From an uncultured Lachnospiraceae bacterium (GTDB lineage: Bacteria; Bacillota; Clostridia; Lachnospirales; Lachnospiraceae): 64,000 nucleotides of DNA. The notes below the pieces were generated by a model. That model was given only the letters and a program-made list of their open reading frames with translations, made no database searches and had not been told where the DNA came from. The DNA lies in contig CAMEJJ010000020.1 of the NCBI GenBank assembly GCA_945919795.1, positions 1-64,000 of the forward strand, in the 5' to 3' direction. Both the position numbers and the translations under genes were made by a program. Below, piece by piece: positions 36,149 through 44,816 of this stretch (positions within the stretch are counted from its first letter, which is position 1; the number at the start of each line of letters is the position of its first letter).

Positions 36149-36724
36149 TTATGCATTTCTGCCCAGTTCAAACGCTTTTTTATTTAATTCCAAAAACTTG
36201 GGTGGCACATTGGCAACAATTGCATCCTGCCACTCTTCTTTGCTGATTTCCGGGAAATAAATGGATAATCTTCCCATCAATGCGATATTGACAGCTTTGG
36301 CAGAACCGGCTTCAATGGCAAGGGCAAGAAAATCCTTTGCATCCACCTTGGCACCTGCTGCCTGCATTTTTTCCACTAAGTTTTCCGGATAAATCTTAGC
36401 TCCGGTAATGACCGGCATAGGTTCCATTTCCTGTGTATTGATAATCATACTTCCGCCGGGCTTTAAATATTCCAGCCATCTGGCTGCTTCCAATTTTTCA
36501 AAGGATAAAATAATATCCGCTTCTCCTTTATCAATAACCGGAGAATAAACCTTTTCACCATATCTGACATAAGTCACTACGCTTCCTCCGCGCTGACTCA
36601 TACCATGTACTTCAGATACTTTTACATCATAACCCTGCTTTAAGAGTACATATCCTAACATCTTACTTGCAAGCAAAGTTCCTTGTCCGCCAACGCCGAC
36701 GATCATAATATTTTTTGTACTCAT
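36149..36724 (-). CDS. iorB: Indolepyruvate:ferredoxin oxidoreductase, beta subunit
   Basis: A 191-residue gamma-type catalytic domain subunit (MIVGVGGQGTLLASKMLG, VHGMSQRGGSVVTYVRYG). With IorA it oxidatively decarboxylates aryl pyruvates from aromatic amino acids to aryl-acetyl-CoA, reducing ferredoxin. Its start codon overlaps the stop of iorA (TAATG). Confidence 0.95.
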   Translation of the reverse strand: MSTKNIMIVGVGGQGTLLASKMLGYVLLKQGYDVKVSEVHGMSQRGGSVVTYVRYGEKVYSPVIDKGEADIILSFEKLEAARWLEYLKPGGSMIINTQEMEPMPVITGAKIYPENLVEKMQAAGAKVDAKDFLALAIEAGSAKAVNIALMGRLSIYFPEISKEEWQDAIVANVPPKFLELNKKAFELGRNA

Positions 36725-38466
36725 TATGCTTCCTCCTCGTCATTTTGCGGCAATGCCTTAAATTTACACATCTGAGAGCAGACTTTACATCCAATGCAAA
36801 GTGTCTCGTCAATTTCAACCTTTCCGTTTCGTACGGAAATAGCAGGACAACCAATCTTCATGCAGGCCTTACATCCCACACACTTGTCTTTGTCAACCTT
36901 GATCGGAGGTTTATGTACCGTTCCCTTGATCATGACGCAGGGACGGCGGCTGATGATAATAGAAGGTTCTTCTGCTTCCAACTCTTCCAGTAAAACCGTC
37001 TCAACTTCTGCCATATCATATGGATCTACAACTCTGACGCGACGATAGCCGAGTGCTTTGCAAAGTGCTTCCAAATCGACTTTTCCGGCAGGTTCACCAC
37101 GCAAATTCTTTCCGGTCGTCGGATTCTGCTGATGACCGGTCATACCGGTAATGGAATTATCCAGAATTATCACGGTGGAATTGGTCATGTTGTAGGAAAT
37201 ATCGGTAATACCGGTTATTCCGGAATGGACAAAGGTAGAATCACCAATGACACCAACGCTGTGTTTCTCACCTTCCGTGCCCATTGCTTTGTTAAAACCA
37301 TGCAAACCGGAGCAGGAAGCTCCCATACAGACATTTAAGTCCATGGAATTTAACGGAGCAATTGCGCCAAGCGTGTAGCATCCGATGTCTCCGTATACCA
37401 TAACATTGTGTTTCTTTAAAACATAGAAAATACCTCTGTGCGGACAACCGGCACACATTACCGGAGGTCTGCCGGGAATTTCATCGTCAATATGCATGGT
37501 CTTAGGCACTTCCATACCCAGACAGTTTTTTAACAAATTTTGTGAAAATTCTCCGCAGATAGGGAAAGTCTCTTTCCCAACCACATCCAGACCGAGCTTT
37601 CTGCAGTGATTTTCAATAAACGGATCCAATTCTTCCAAAACAATGACTTTATCTACTTTGGAAGCAAAATCTTTGATAAGTTTTTCCGGCATGGGATAAA
37701 TCATGCCCAACTTTAAGATACTTGCTTTTTCACCAAATATTTCTTTTGCATACTGGTAGGATGTGGAAGAAGTAATAATTCCAACAGAAGTATCTCCCAT
37801 TTCCACGCGGTTGAATTCACAATTCTCAGCCAAGGCAATCAGATCTTTGGTGCGTTGCTCCACACGAATGTGCGCGTTTCGCGAATTGGCCGTCATCATA
37901 ACCTTGGTCGGGTCCTTCACATAAGGAACCTGATTTGGCACAACTCTTTCTCCCGGTTCTACGACACTCTGGGAATGCGCAACACGGGTACAGGTTTTGA
38001 TAAACACCGGCGTGTTGTATTTTTCGGAAAGTTCAAATGCCTTTTTGGTAAATAAAATGCATTCTGCCGAATCAGACGGCTCTAACATCGGCACCTTTGC
38101 TGCCTCTGCATAATGTCTCGAATCCTGTTCATTCTGCGAAGAATGCATGCCCGGATCATCTGCCACACAAATAACCAGTCCGGCATTTAATCCCTGATAA
38201 GAAATCGTAAACAGCGGATCTGCTGCCACATTTAATCCAACATGTTTCATCGCAGTCGCACTTCTGACTCCACCTAAGGTTGCCCCATGTGCAACCTCTA
38301 AGGCAACCTTTTCGTTGGGAGCCCATTCGCAATATATTTCGTCATATTTTGCCGCCTCTTCGGTGATCTCCGTACTCGGCGTTCCGGGATAACTGGAAAT
38401 AACTTTGCAGCCCGCTTCATACAATCCGCGTGCAATCGCTTTATTTCCCAGCATTAGTTCTTTCAT
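36724..38466 (-). CDS. iorA: Indolepyruvate:ferredoxin oxidoreductase, alpha subunit
   Basis: A 580-residue protein: N-terminal pyruvate-oxidoreductase domain (LMLGNKAIARGLYEAG, SYPGTPSTEI), TPP-binding domain (GDIGCYTLGAIAP, GDSTFVHSGITG) and a C-terminal 2[4Fe-4S] ferredoxin module with CVGCKACMKIGCP and CIGCKVCSQMCKF (about 528-570). It is the large subunit of the enzyme that turns indole-, phenyl- and hydroxyphenylpyruvate into acyl-CoA thioesters and reduced ferredoxin. Confidence 0.96.
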   Translation of the reverse strand: MKELMLGNKAIARGLYEAGCKVISSYPGTPSTEITEEAAKYDEIYCEWAPNEKVALEVAHGATLGGVRSATAMKHVGLNVAADPLFTISYQGLNAGLVICVADDPGMHSSQNEQDSRHYAEAAKVPMLEPSDSAECILFTKKAFELSEKYNTPVFIKTCTRVAHSQSVVEPGERVVPNQVPYVKDPTKVMMTANSRNAHIRVEQRTKDLIALAENCEFNRVEMGDTSVGIITSSTSYQYAKEIFGEKASILKLGMIYPMPEKLIKDFASKVDKVIVLEELDPFIENHCRKLGLDVVGKETFPICGEFSQNLLKNCLGMEVPKTMHIDDEIPGRPPVMCAGCPHRGIFYVLKKHNVMVYGDIGCYTLGAIAPLNSMDLNVCMGASCSGLHGFNKAMGTEGEKHSVGVIGDSTFVHSGITGITDISYNMTNSTVIILDNSITGMTGHQQNPTTGKNLRGEPAGKVDLEALCKALGYRRVRVVDPYDMAEVETVLLEELEAEEPSIIISRRPCVMIKGTVHKPPIKVDKDKCVGCKACMKIGCPAISVRNGKVEIDETLCIGCKVCSQMCKFKALPQNDEEEA

Positions 38467-38616
38467 CTAAAGTTCCTCCAAATATGTATTCAAATGATCC
38501 AATTTTTGTTTGCTATCCACATATCGCATTTATGCATAGCAAAAGCATTTCCTGAATCATATCTAACCCTACCGAATTCGGTGGGATTAAAATCAGAATG
38601 AATCTTTTTCTTATCT

Positions 38617-40251
38617 TTAACCCATATTTTCCTGTGCAACCAGTTTGTCCGCACCATATCTTTTACGAAGTGCCGGTTTCTCAATCTTACCGGTCGCATT
38701 TCTCGGAATATCCGCAAAAATAACTTCCTTCGGACGTTTATAACGGGGAAGTGCCAGACAAAATTCATCAATTTCCTCTTTCATTGCCGTCATGCCTTCT
38801 TTGATTTCGATAATGGCAGCAGTTTTTTCTCCAAGACGGGGATCTGCCAGACCAATTACGGCAACATCCTTGATTTTATCATACTTACGTAAAAAGTCCT
38901 CAATCTGTACCGGATAAATATTTTCTCCGCCACTGACAATGACATCCTTTTTACGGTCTACTAAGAAATAGAAACCATCTTCATCCTGCATTGCCATATC
39001 TCCGGTAAGAAGCCATCCGTCTTTGATACATTCTTCCGTTGCCTCGGGGTTGTTGTAATAACAGGTCATGACACCGGGACCCTTTACGCAAAGTTCTCCG
39101 ACATCACCTTTTTTGACTTCATTTCCGTCTTCATCAATGATTTTACATTCCCAACGATAGCCGGGAACACCGATGGCACCGACTTTATGAATGTTCTCCA
39201 TTCCCAGATGAACACAGCCGGGACCGGTAGATTCTGATAAACCATAATTGGTATCGTAATCATGATTCGGGAAGTATTCTTTCCAACGTTTAATTAAGGA
39301 CGGTGGAACGGGTTGCGCTCCGATATGCATCAGTCTCCACTGATCAAGTTCATAATCTTCTTTCTTTAAATCACCGCGATCCAGAGCATCCAGGATATCC
39401 TGCGCCCACGGAACCAGCAGCCATACAATGGTACATTTTTCCGAAGAAACAGCAGAAAGAATGGTTTCCGGTTTTGCACCTTTTAATAATACGGCTTTAC
39501 TGCCGGCCACCAGACTTCCCATCCAGTGGAATTTTGCACCGGTGTGATAAAGCGGAGGAATACAAAGAAATGTATCATCCCTGCCGGTTGCATGGTGTTT
39601 TTGTTCCATCTCTGCCGCCTGCGTCAAACTAAGGTGTTTATGTAAAATAGCTTTCGGAAATCCGGTCGTTCCGGAAGAAAAATAGATTGCACCAAAATCG
39701 TCATCGGTAATTGCAATACGGGGTGGCTGGGATGAACAATCCGCTACCAGCTCATGATAACTTTCTGCGAAACTTGGGCAGTTATCTCCAACATAGATTA
39801 ACAATCTACCTTTTGAAAGTCTTTCTGCATTGACTTCAATACGTCCGATAAACTGTGGTCCGAATACAATCATATCTACTTCTGCAAGCTCAGCACAATA
39901 TAAAATTTCATCGGCATCATAACGGAAATTAAACGGCACGGCAATCGCACCTGTTTTTAAAATACCAAAATAAATCGGCAGCCATTCCAGACAGTTATAC
40001 ATAATAATGGCAACCTTATCACCTTTCTTGATTCCGCGTCCCAGTAACATATTGGCAAAGCGGTTTGCTTTCTCGTCAAACACGCACCATGTGATTTCCC
40101 TGCGGTAAGGCTCAAACCGGGTAGGTTCGATTAATTCAGATTCCTTCCAGGTTGTCCTTCTTGTATCTTTCTCTTCCGGATTTAATTCAACAAGTGCGAC
40201 CTCATCCGGATACAATTTCGCATTTCTTTCCAAATAATCAATTACTGGCAT
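38617..40251 (-). CDS. AMP-forming acyl/aryl-acid CoA ligase
   Basis: A 544-residue class I adenylate-forming enzyme. The AMP motif is YFSSGTTGFPKAILHK (about 190-205), followed by GLSESTGP, the TGDMAMQDEDG loop and the hinge DRKKDVIVSGGENIYP, with the catalytic Lys in ATGKIEKPAL near the end. Placed just upstream of iorAB, it probably interconverts aryl acids and aryl-CoA from aromatic amino acid fermentation; a general medium-chain substrate cannot be excluded. It lies 150 bp before iorA. Confidence 0.85.
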   Translation of the reverse strand: MPVIDYLERNAKLYPDEVALVELNPEEKDTRRTTWKESELIEPTRFEPYRREITWCVFDEKANRFANMLLGRGIKKGDKVAIIMYNCLEWLPIYFGILKTGAIAVPFNFRYDADEILYCAELAEVDMIVFGPQFIGRIEVNAERLSKGRLLIYVGDNCPSFAESYHELVADCSSQPPRIAITDDDFGAIYFSSGTTGFPKAILHKHLSLTQAAEMEQKHHATGRDDTFLCIPPLYHTGAKFHWMGSLVAGSKAVLLKGAKPETILSAVSSEKCTIVWLLVPWAQDILDALDRGDLKKEDYELDQWRLMHIGAQPVPPSLIKRWKEYFPNHDYDTNYGLSESTGPGCVHLGMENIHKVGAIGVPGYRWECKIIDEDGNEVKKGDVGELCVKGPGVMTCYYNNPEATEECIKDGWLLTGDMAMQDEDGFYFLVDRKKDVIVSGGENIYPVQIEDFLRKYDKIKDVAVIGLADPRLGEKTAAIIEIKEGMTAMKEEIDEFCLALPRYKRPKEVIFADIPRNATGKIEKPALRKRYGADKLVAQENMG

Positions 40252-40308
40252 AATTATTCCCCAATCATTTTATCAATTTTGTAATTTCTATAATTTAAAC
40301 ATTAAAAC

Positions 40309-40322
40309 TTTAACGCGTTAAA
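40309..40322. promoter_or_regulatory. 14-bp perfect palindrome upstream of the CoA ligase
   Basis: TTTAACGCGTTAAA lies 58 bp before the ligase start in an AT-rich intergenic region of 331 bp. It has the form of a LacI- or TetR-type operator. No convincing -35/-10 pair was found on either strand there. Confidence 0.45.
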
Positions 40323-40582
40323 CTACATAATATAAGGTATCACATGCCCTATAAAAAAGCAATCATGTGATATATGGCATAACCAGATTATTTCATGACT
40401 TTGCAATTCCAATTGTCAAAAAGAGCAATAAAAATTCTTTATAAATTTTTTAAAATAATTTTTATGTATGAATAGTATTTTTCATTTGAATCATTTATAC
40501 TGATATACAAAGTAATGGGATTTTGTGTAAAAACTTTTTTGGATATACGCAAAAAATGTTCCATTACAAAAGGAGAATTTAT

Positions 40583-41452
40583 ATGGCCAAACAAAAAATT
40601 GCAATCATTACTGATTCAAACAGTGGTATTTCTCAGACAAAAGCAGAAAAATATGGAGTTTTCGTCCTTCCCATGAAATTTAATATTGACGGGGAAGAGT
40701 ATACCGAAGGCATTTCCATCAGCCATAACGATTTTTATGAAAAACAGCAAAGCGGATCGCAGATCTTTACATCACAACCATCACCTGCAGATGTTATGGA
40801 TATCTGGGATCGGGCATTAAAAGACTATGATGCTGTTATTCACATTCCCATGTCTTCCGGCTTAAGCTGTTCTTACTCTACTGCAGCAATGTTGGCAGGT
40901 GACTATGACGGAAAAGTTGTTGTCATTGACAATCAGAGAATTTCCGTTTCTTTAAAACAGGCTGTTTTGGATGCCAAGGCTTTGGCCGATGCCGGAAAAG
41001 ACCTAATTGAAATCAGAAATACTCTGACCTTAACCAAAAATGAAGCCTCCATATATATGATGGTAGATGATTTAAAATATTTAAAAGCAGGCGGTCGAAT
41101 CAGTCCGGCAACTGCAGCAGTCGGCTCCATGCTCAACATCAAACCAATTTTATCCGTCAATGGCGGTTCCATTGAATCCTATGAAAAAGCGCGCGGAACA
41201 AAGGCTGCAAAAAGAGCTATTTTAAAGGCTTTGGAAAAGGATATGATACATAAATTCCACAGTGAGGATATTAATGATTATCATCTTTATACGGCAGCAG
41301 CCTTAAGAAGAGATGAGGCTCTTGCCTGGAATGAAGAAGTACAGGAGTATTTCGGCAGAAGAAGTCATATCGAAGCAATTCCCTTAAGCATTGCAACACA
41401 CGTTGGCGTTGGTACATTCGGTGCCTGCCTGTGCAAAAGAATTAAAATATAA
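40583..41452 (+). CDS. DegV family fatty-acid-binding protein
   Basis: A 289-residue DegV/FakB-type protein (IAIITDSNSGIS at 6-17, TSQPSPADV, PMSSGLSCSYSTA, DDLKYLKAGGRIS). FakB proteins hold a fatty acid for phosphorylation by FakA; no kinase gene is nearby. The start at 40583 is set by AAAAGGAG 8 bp upstream; the frame is open further up to 40523. Confidence 0.88.
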   Translation: MAKQKIAIITDSNSGISQTKAEKYGVFVLPMKFNIDGEEYTEGISISHNDFYEKQQSGSQIFTSQPSPADVMDIWDRALKDYDAVIHIPMSSGLSCSYSTAAMLAGDYDGKVVVIDNQRISVSLKQAVLDAKALADAGKDLIEIRNTLTLTKNEASIYMMVDDLKYLKAGGRISPATAAVGSMLNIKPILSVNGGSIESYEKARGTKAAKRAILKALEKDMIHKFHSEDINDYHLYTAAALRRDEALAWNEEVQEYFGRRSHIEAIPLSIATHVGVGTFGACLCKRIKI

Positions 41453-41503
41453 ATGATAAAGGTAATCGGATGTGACTCCGATTTGCCCTCAGTTGATAAG
41501 TGG

Positions 41504-41555
41504 AAAGAACTAGCACCTAAAAACTTTGGTTGGTTTGGGGGTGCTAGTTCTTTTT
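41504..41555. terminator. Terminator between degV and larC
   Basis: AAAGAACTAGCACC pairs with GGGTGCTAGTTCTTT around a 21-base loop, then TTTTTG on the plus strand; A-rich sequence before it can also serve larC from the other side. Confidence 0.8.
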
Positions 41556-41556
41556 G

Positions 41557-42894
41557 TCAATGCGTGGTTTTGTAACTGTCTCTAACTATATCATAGACCT
41601 CTTGATACGGCAGTTGATACTCTTTGCAAATCTTCACAACACTTTCATATTCCGGATAAATTTTTGTTACATCTCCCAAATGGCATATCTTAACCAAAGC
41701 AGCTCCATAAGGAGTCTGTACTTTTTCGATATTCCGTCCCAATACAGAACGCTCAACTCTAATACGGCGAATACCAATGGTTGTTGTTTCTTCAAAAATA
41801 ATCTGTTCCAGTTGTGCTATTTTTTCTTCCTCACATATGACATTCAACTGCCAGCCCGGACGATTCTTTTTCATATAAACGGGCTGATAATGCACATCCC
41901 TTGCACCCGCTTCAAAAAGTCTTTCCATGGTATAACCCAGCACTTCACCACTACAGTCATCGATATTGGTTTCCAGTTTATAAACAATATCCTTTCCGAT
42001 TTTTTCTTCAATTAACATAGCCCTTAGAATGCTCGGTCTTTCATAGGCTCTTTTTCCGGCTCCGAGCCCGGTTTTTTTTATGACAAACTGCTTTGGCAAT
42101 TGATCCGATGTCCTAAGTGCAGCAACAATTGCTGCTCCGGTAGGTGTCACAAATTCTCCCTGTACATCCATAATCTCAACGGCTAAATGATATGTTTCCA
42201 TAATATTTGCGGTGGCAGGAACCGGAATAGGTAAAATACCATGTTGACAACGAACCGTTCCTTTTCCTTCACAAAGCTTTGGTATGATTACATTTTTGAT
42301 TCCCAGATTGTCAATACAAACGGCAACTGCAATGATATCTACAATGGAATCAATCGCTCCGACTTCATGAAAATGAACCTGATTAATATCCGTAGCATGT
42401 GCTTTTGCTTCTGCCTTTGCCAGAATCTGAAAAATCTTTAATGCCAGAGAGCGGGCATTTTCCGTCATTTGTGTCTGCTCTATTATTTTTGCTATTTCTG
42501 CCATACCACGATGTTCATGGTGATGCATATGATGATGTGCCTCTTCTTGATGTGAATGAGTATGCTCAGTATTATGTCCATGCTCAACATTCTCACTGTG
42601 CGAATGGGTATGACCATGCCCAGCATCTTCACTGCACACATGGACAAAGTCCTGTCCATGCAAATATTCCATATCATGATCATGATTTTCGTGTGCGGAA
42701 TCCAATACAACACAAAAATCGCAGCAATCGATACCGGCCTTTTTTACTCTGGATATTTCAACGAAAAAACCTTCTGCCGGAATACTATTTAAAACATTTC
42801 GTAAAAGTTTTTCATCTGCACCCAAATCTAAGAGTGCGGCAACCGTCATATCTCCGCTGATACCTGCATTGCATTCCAAATATAATGAAGTCAT
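41557..42894 (-). CDS. larC: Nickel insertase for the Ni-pincer cofactor, LarC
   Basis: A 445-residue CTP-dependent cyclometallase that inserts Ni into the pincer nucleotide. ECNAGISGDMTVAAL (7-21), HFHEVGAIDSIVDI, TPTGAAIVAAL and TNIDDCSGEVLGY are family motifs. In Lactobacillus the protein is made through a frameshift of larC1/larC2; here it is one continuous frame. A His-rich insert (residues 68-128, about 20 His) probably stores or delivers nickel. It follows larE by 15 bp. Confidence 0.93.
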   Translation of the reverse strand: MTSLYLECNAGISGDMTVAALLDLGADEKLLRNVLNSIPAEGFFVEISRVKKAGIDCCDFCVVLDSAHENHDHDMEYLHGQDFVHVCSEDAGHGHTHSHSENVEHGHNTEHTHSHQEEAHHHMHHHEHRGMAEIAKIIEQTQMTENARSLALKIFQILAKAEAKAHATDINQVHFHEVGAIDSIVDIIAVAVCIDNLGIKNVIIPKLCEGKGTVRCQHGILPIPVPATANIMETYHLAVEIMDVQGEFVTPTGAAIVAALRTSDQLPKQFVIKKTGLGAGKRAYERPSILRAMLIEEKIGKDIVYKLETNIDDCSGEVLGYTMERLFEAGARDVHYQPVYMKKNRPGWQLNVICEEEKIAQLEQIIFEETTTIGIRRIRVERSVLGRNIEKVQTPYGAALVKICHLGDVTKIYPEYESVVKICKEYQLPYQEVYDIVRDSYKTTH

Positions 42895-42909
42895 TTGTAT
42901 ATTTTCCTT

Positions 42910-43737
42910 TCATTCATGTATGTGGATTGTTTCATTCATACTCCCGGTCCGATATCCGGTTAAATCCAAAGATACATAGGTAAAACCATATTCCTTGAAT
43001 GCATCTATGATTTTTTGACGAACCGTTTCCTCTATTAGTTTTTCAAATTCCTGTGGTACTATCTCAATTCGAGCCATCATACCGTGAACACGGACACGAA
43101 ATTGCCGAAAACCAAATTCATATAAAAGCTGCTCTGCTTTTTCCACCATTAAAAGTTTTTCTTTTGTAATTTCCTCACCATAAACAAAGCGGGAAGCAAG
43201 GCAGGCATAAGACTGTTTATCCCACGTTGGCAAACCCAATTCTTTGGACAAAAAGCGAATTTCTTCTTTTAATAGTCCCACCTTCTTTAGCGGACTGAGG
43301 ATACCTAGCTCCTTAACAGCTTTCATTCCGGGCCGGTAATCCTTATCATCGTCCATATTGGAACCTTCCGCGATATAAGAGATCCCTTTTTCGAAAGCAA
43401 GTGCCTGAATTTCTGAAAAAAGTTTCTTTTTACAAAAATAACATCGGTTCGAAGGATTGGTTTTAAAAGCCTCCGTTTCTAATACATCAGTCGGACAAAA
43501 ATATTGTCGAATCCCTTCTTTGTTACAAAATTCTACCGACTCATCATATTCTCTTTTCGGAAAAAAAACTGCAGTTACAGTTACGGCAACTGCCCTTTCT
43601 CCCAGCACATCATGTGCAACTTTTAAAAGAAAAGCAGAATCCACCCCTCCGGAAAAGGCAACAGCAATACTCTGCAACTCCATCAGATATTTCTTCAATT
43701 CTTCTAATTTAGCATAAGCTAACTCTTTATCTGTCAT
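42910..43737 (-). CDS. larE: Pincer-cofactor sulfur transferase, LarE ([4Fe-4S] type)
   Basis: A 275-residue PP-loop ATPase (AFSGGVDSAFLLK, 28-40) that adenylates and sulfurates the pyridinium carboxylates made by LarB. Three cysteines, C99 and C102 (RCYFCK) plus C179 (YACLAS), match the spacing of the LarE variants that hold a [4Fe-4S] cluster, unlike the single sacrificial cysteine of the Lactobacillus enzyme. Start 43737 is set by GGGGAG 6 bp upstream; the longer frame runs into the palindrome at 43769-43923. Confidence 0.9.
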   Translation of the reverse strand: MTDKELAYAKLEELKKYLMELQSIAVAFSGGVDSAFLLKVAHDVLGERAVAVTVTAVFFPKREYDESVEFCNKEGIRQYFCPTDVLETEAFKTNPSNRCYFCKKKLFSEIQALAFEKGISYIAEGSNMDDDKDYRPGMKAVKELGILSPLKKVGLLKEEIRFLSKELGLPTWDKQSYACLASRFVYGEEITKEKLLMVEKAEQLLYEFGFRQFRVRVHGMMARIEIVPQEFEKLIEETVRQKIIDAFKEYGFTYVSLDLTGYRTGSMNETIHIHE

Positions 43738-43768
43738 GAAAACTCCCCATGTAATCTGGTATCTTTCT

Positions 43769-43923
43769 TGCCCGTCTGGCGGAATTTTATATATTCTGCG
43801 CACAGACTGTATACGAACGTCAGCACTTAATGAGCAATTTATTGCGAATTTAGTACTGTTACGTTCGTATCCAAGTGAGAACGCGTCTGTAAGTAGAATA
43901 TATAAAATTCCGCCAGACGGGCA
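43769..43923. repeat. 155-bp palindrome between larE and larB
   Basis: The outer arms TGCCCGTCTGGCGGAATTTT... are perfect inverted repeats of 29 bp (43769-43797 and 43895-43923). Inside follow ACAGAC/GTCTGT, ATACGAACGT/ACGTTCGTAT and an imperfect CAGcACTtAAT/ATTtAGTaCTG stem around GCAATTTATTGC. Nearly the whole segment can form one hairpin. It is unrelated in sequence to the repeat at 30747 and 52196. Confidence 0.9.
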
Positions 43924-43935
43924 AACAAAAAACGT

Positions 43936-44691
43936 CTACTTTTCTGCCAGACGGTTAATCTGCGTTGCCATATAACCGGCACCATATCCATTATCAATAT
44001 TTACAACCGCAACTCCATTGGCACAGGAATTGATCATGGTAAGTAAAGCAGATAACCCGTTCATACTTGCACCGTATCCAACCGATGTCGGAACAGCAAT
44101 GACCGGATTGCTGACAAGCCCTCCGATGACACTGGCAAGTGCTCCTTCCATTCCGGCTACCGCGACAACACAGTTGGCAGACTGAATATCTTCCACTTTG
44201 GATAACAATCTATGGATACCGCTGACTCCAACATCATAGAATCGCTCAACCTTTGCACCAAAGAATTCTGCGGTCTGGGCAGCTTCTTCTGCTACAGGAA
44301 TGTCTGCAGTTCCTGCCGTGCATACTGCAATTTTTCCAATATGCTTTTTGTCCGGCTTTTCGTATTTTAATATTTGAGAAACTTCATCATACGTTATTTC
44401 CGGTATCACTGCTTTTACAATTTCATATTGATGCTTTGTTGCCCGGGTACCAAAAACTTCGCCATGTAACTCAAACATTTTCTGATAGATATTTACCAGA
44501 AAATCATCAGGCTTTTTACTGCAAAATATTACTTCAGGAAATCCGGAGCGAATTTCCCTGTGTGAATCCAGCTTTGCAAACCCTAACTCTTCAAAAGGCT
44601 GCTTTTTAAAAAAACGCTCTGCTTCTTCAATAGTTATTTCTCCACTTTTTACTTTATTTAAAATTTCTATCGTTTCCATCGATTCACCCAT
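43936..44691 (-). CDS. larB: Pyridinium-3,5-biscarboxylate mononucleotide synthase, LarB
   Basis: A 251-residue protein with an N-terminal helical part and a PurE-like C-terminal domain (IAVCTAGTADIPVAEEAA, then VVAVAGMEGALASVIGGLV, VPTSVGYGAS). LarB carboxylates and hydrolyses nicotinate adenine dinucleotide in the first step of Ni-pincer cofactor synthesis. The order larB-larE-larC makes a complete cofactor pathway; the user enzyme (LarA-type racemase/epimerase) is not in the window. Confidence 0.93.
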   Translation of the reverse strand: MGESMETIEILNKVKSGEITIEEAERFFKKQPFEELGFAKLDSHREIRSGFPEVIFCSKKPDDFLVNIYQKMFELHGEVFGTRATKHQYEIVKAVIPEITYDEVSQILKYEKPDKKHIGKIAVCTAGTADIPVAEEAAQTAEFFGAKVERFYDVGVSGIHRLLSKVEDIQSANCVVAVAGMEGALASVIGGLVSNPVIAVPTSVGYGASMNGLSALLTMINSCANGVAVVNIDNGYGAGYMATQINRLAEK

Positions 44692-44816
44692 TCATATGTT
44701 ACCTTTACCTTTTTTATCTTATAACAAGTTTTGCAGAAACTCAACTTCGTCCGGCTCATCATGTATAACAAAACAGGCCATTGCATATTGCAACAGCCTG
44801 TCAAAAGGTATCTAAT

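Noticed and set aside
38567-38585. Palindrome CCTACCGAATTCGGTGGG between the CoA ligase and iorA
   Set aside because: Short, with no T tract and no relation to a promoter; not enough to call a site.
40523-40582. N-terminal extension of the DegV protein
   Set aside because: The ribosome binding site AAAAGGAG and the family N-terminus both fit the start at 40583.
42556-42680. Tandem-looking CATG/ATG-rich repeats resembling a minisatellite or CRISPR
   Set aside because: They are the His codons of LarC; no regular repeat-spacer structure.
42399-42860. Plus-strand frame of 153 codons, rich in His/Tyr
   Set aside because: It is the antisense of the His-rich part of larC; no ribosome binding site.
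41557-42894. Programmed frameshift in larC as in Lactobacillus
   Set aside because: The LarC1 and LarC2 parts are in one continuous frame here.
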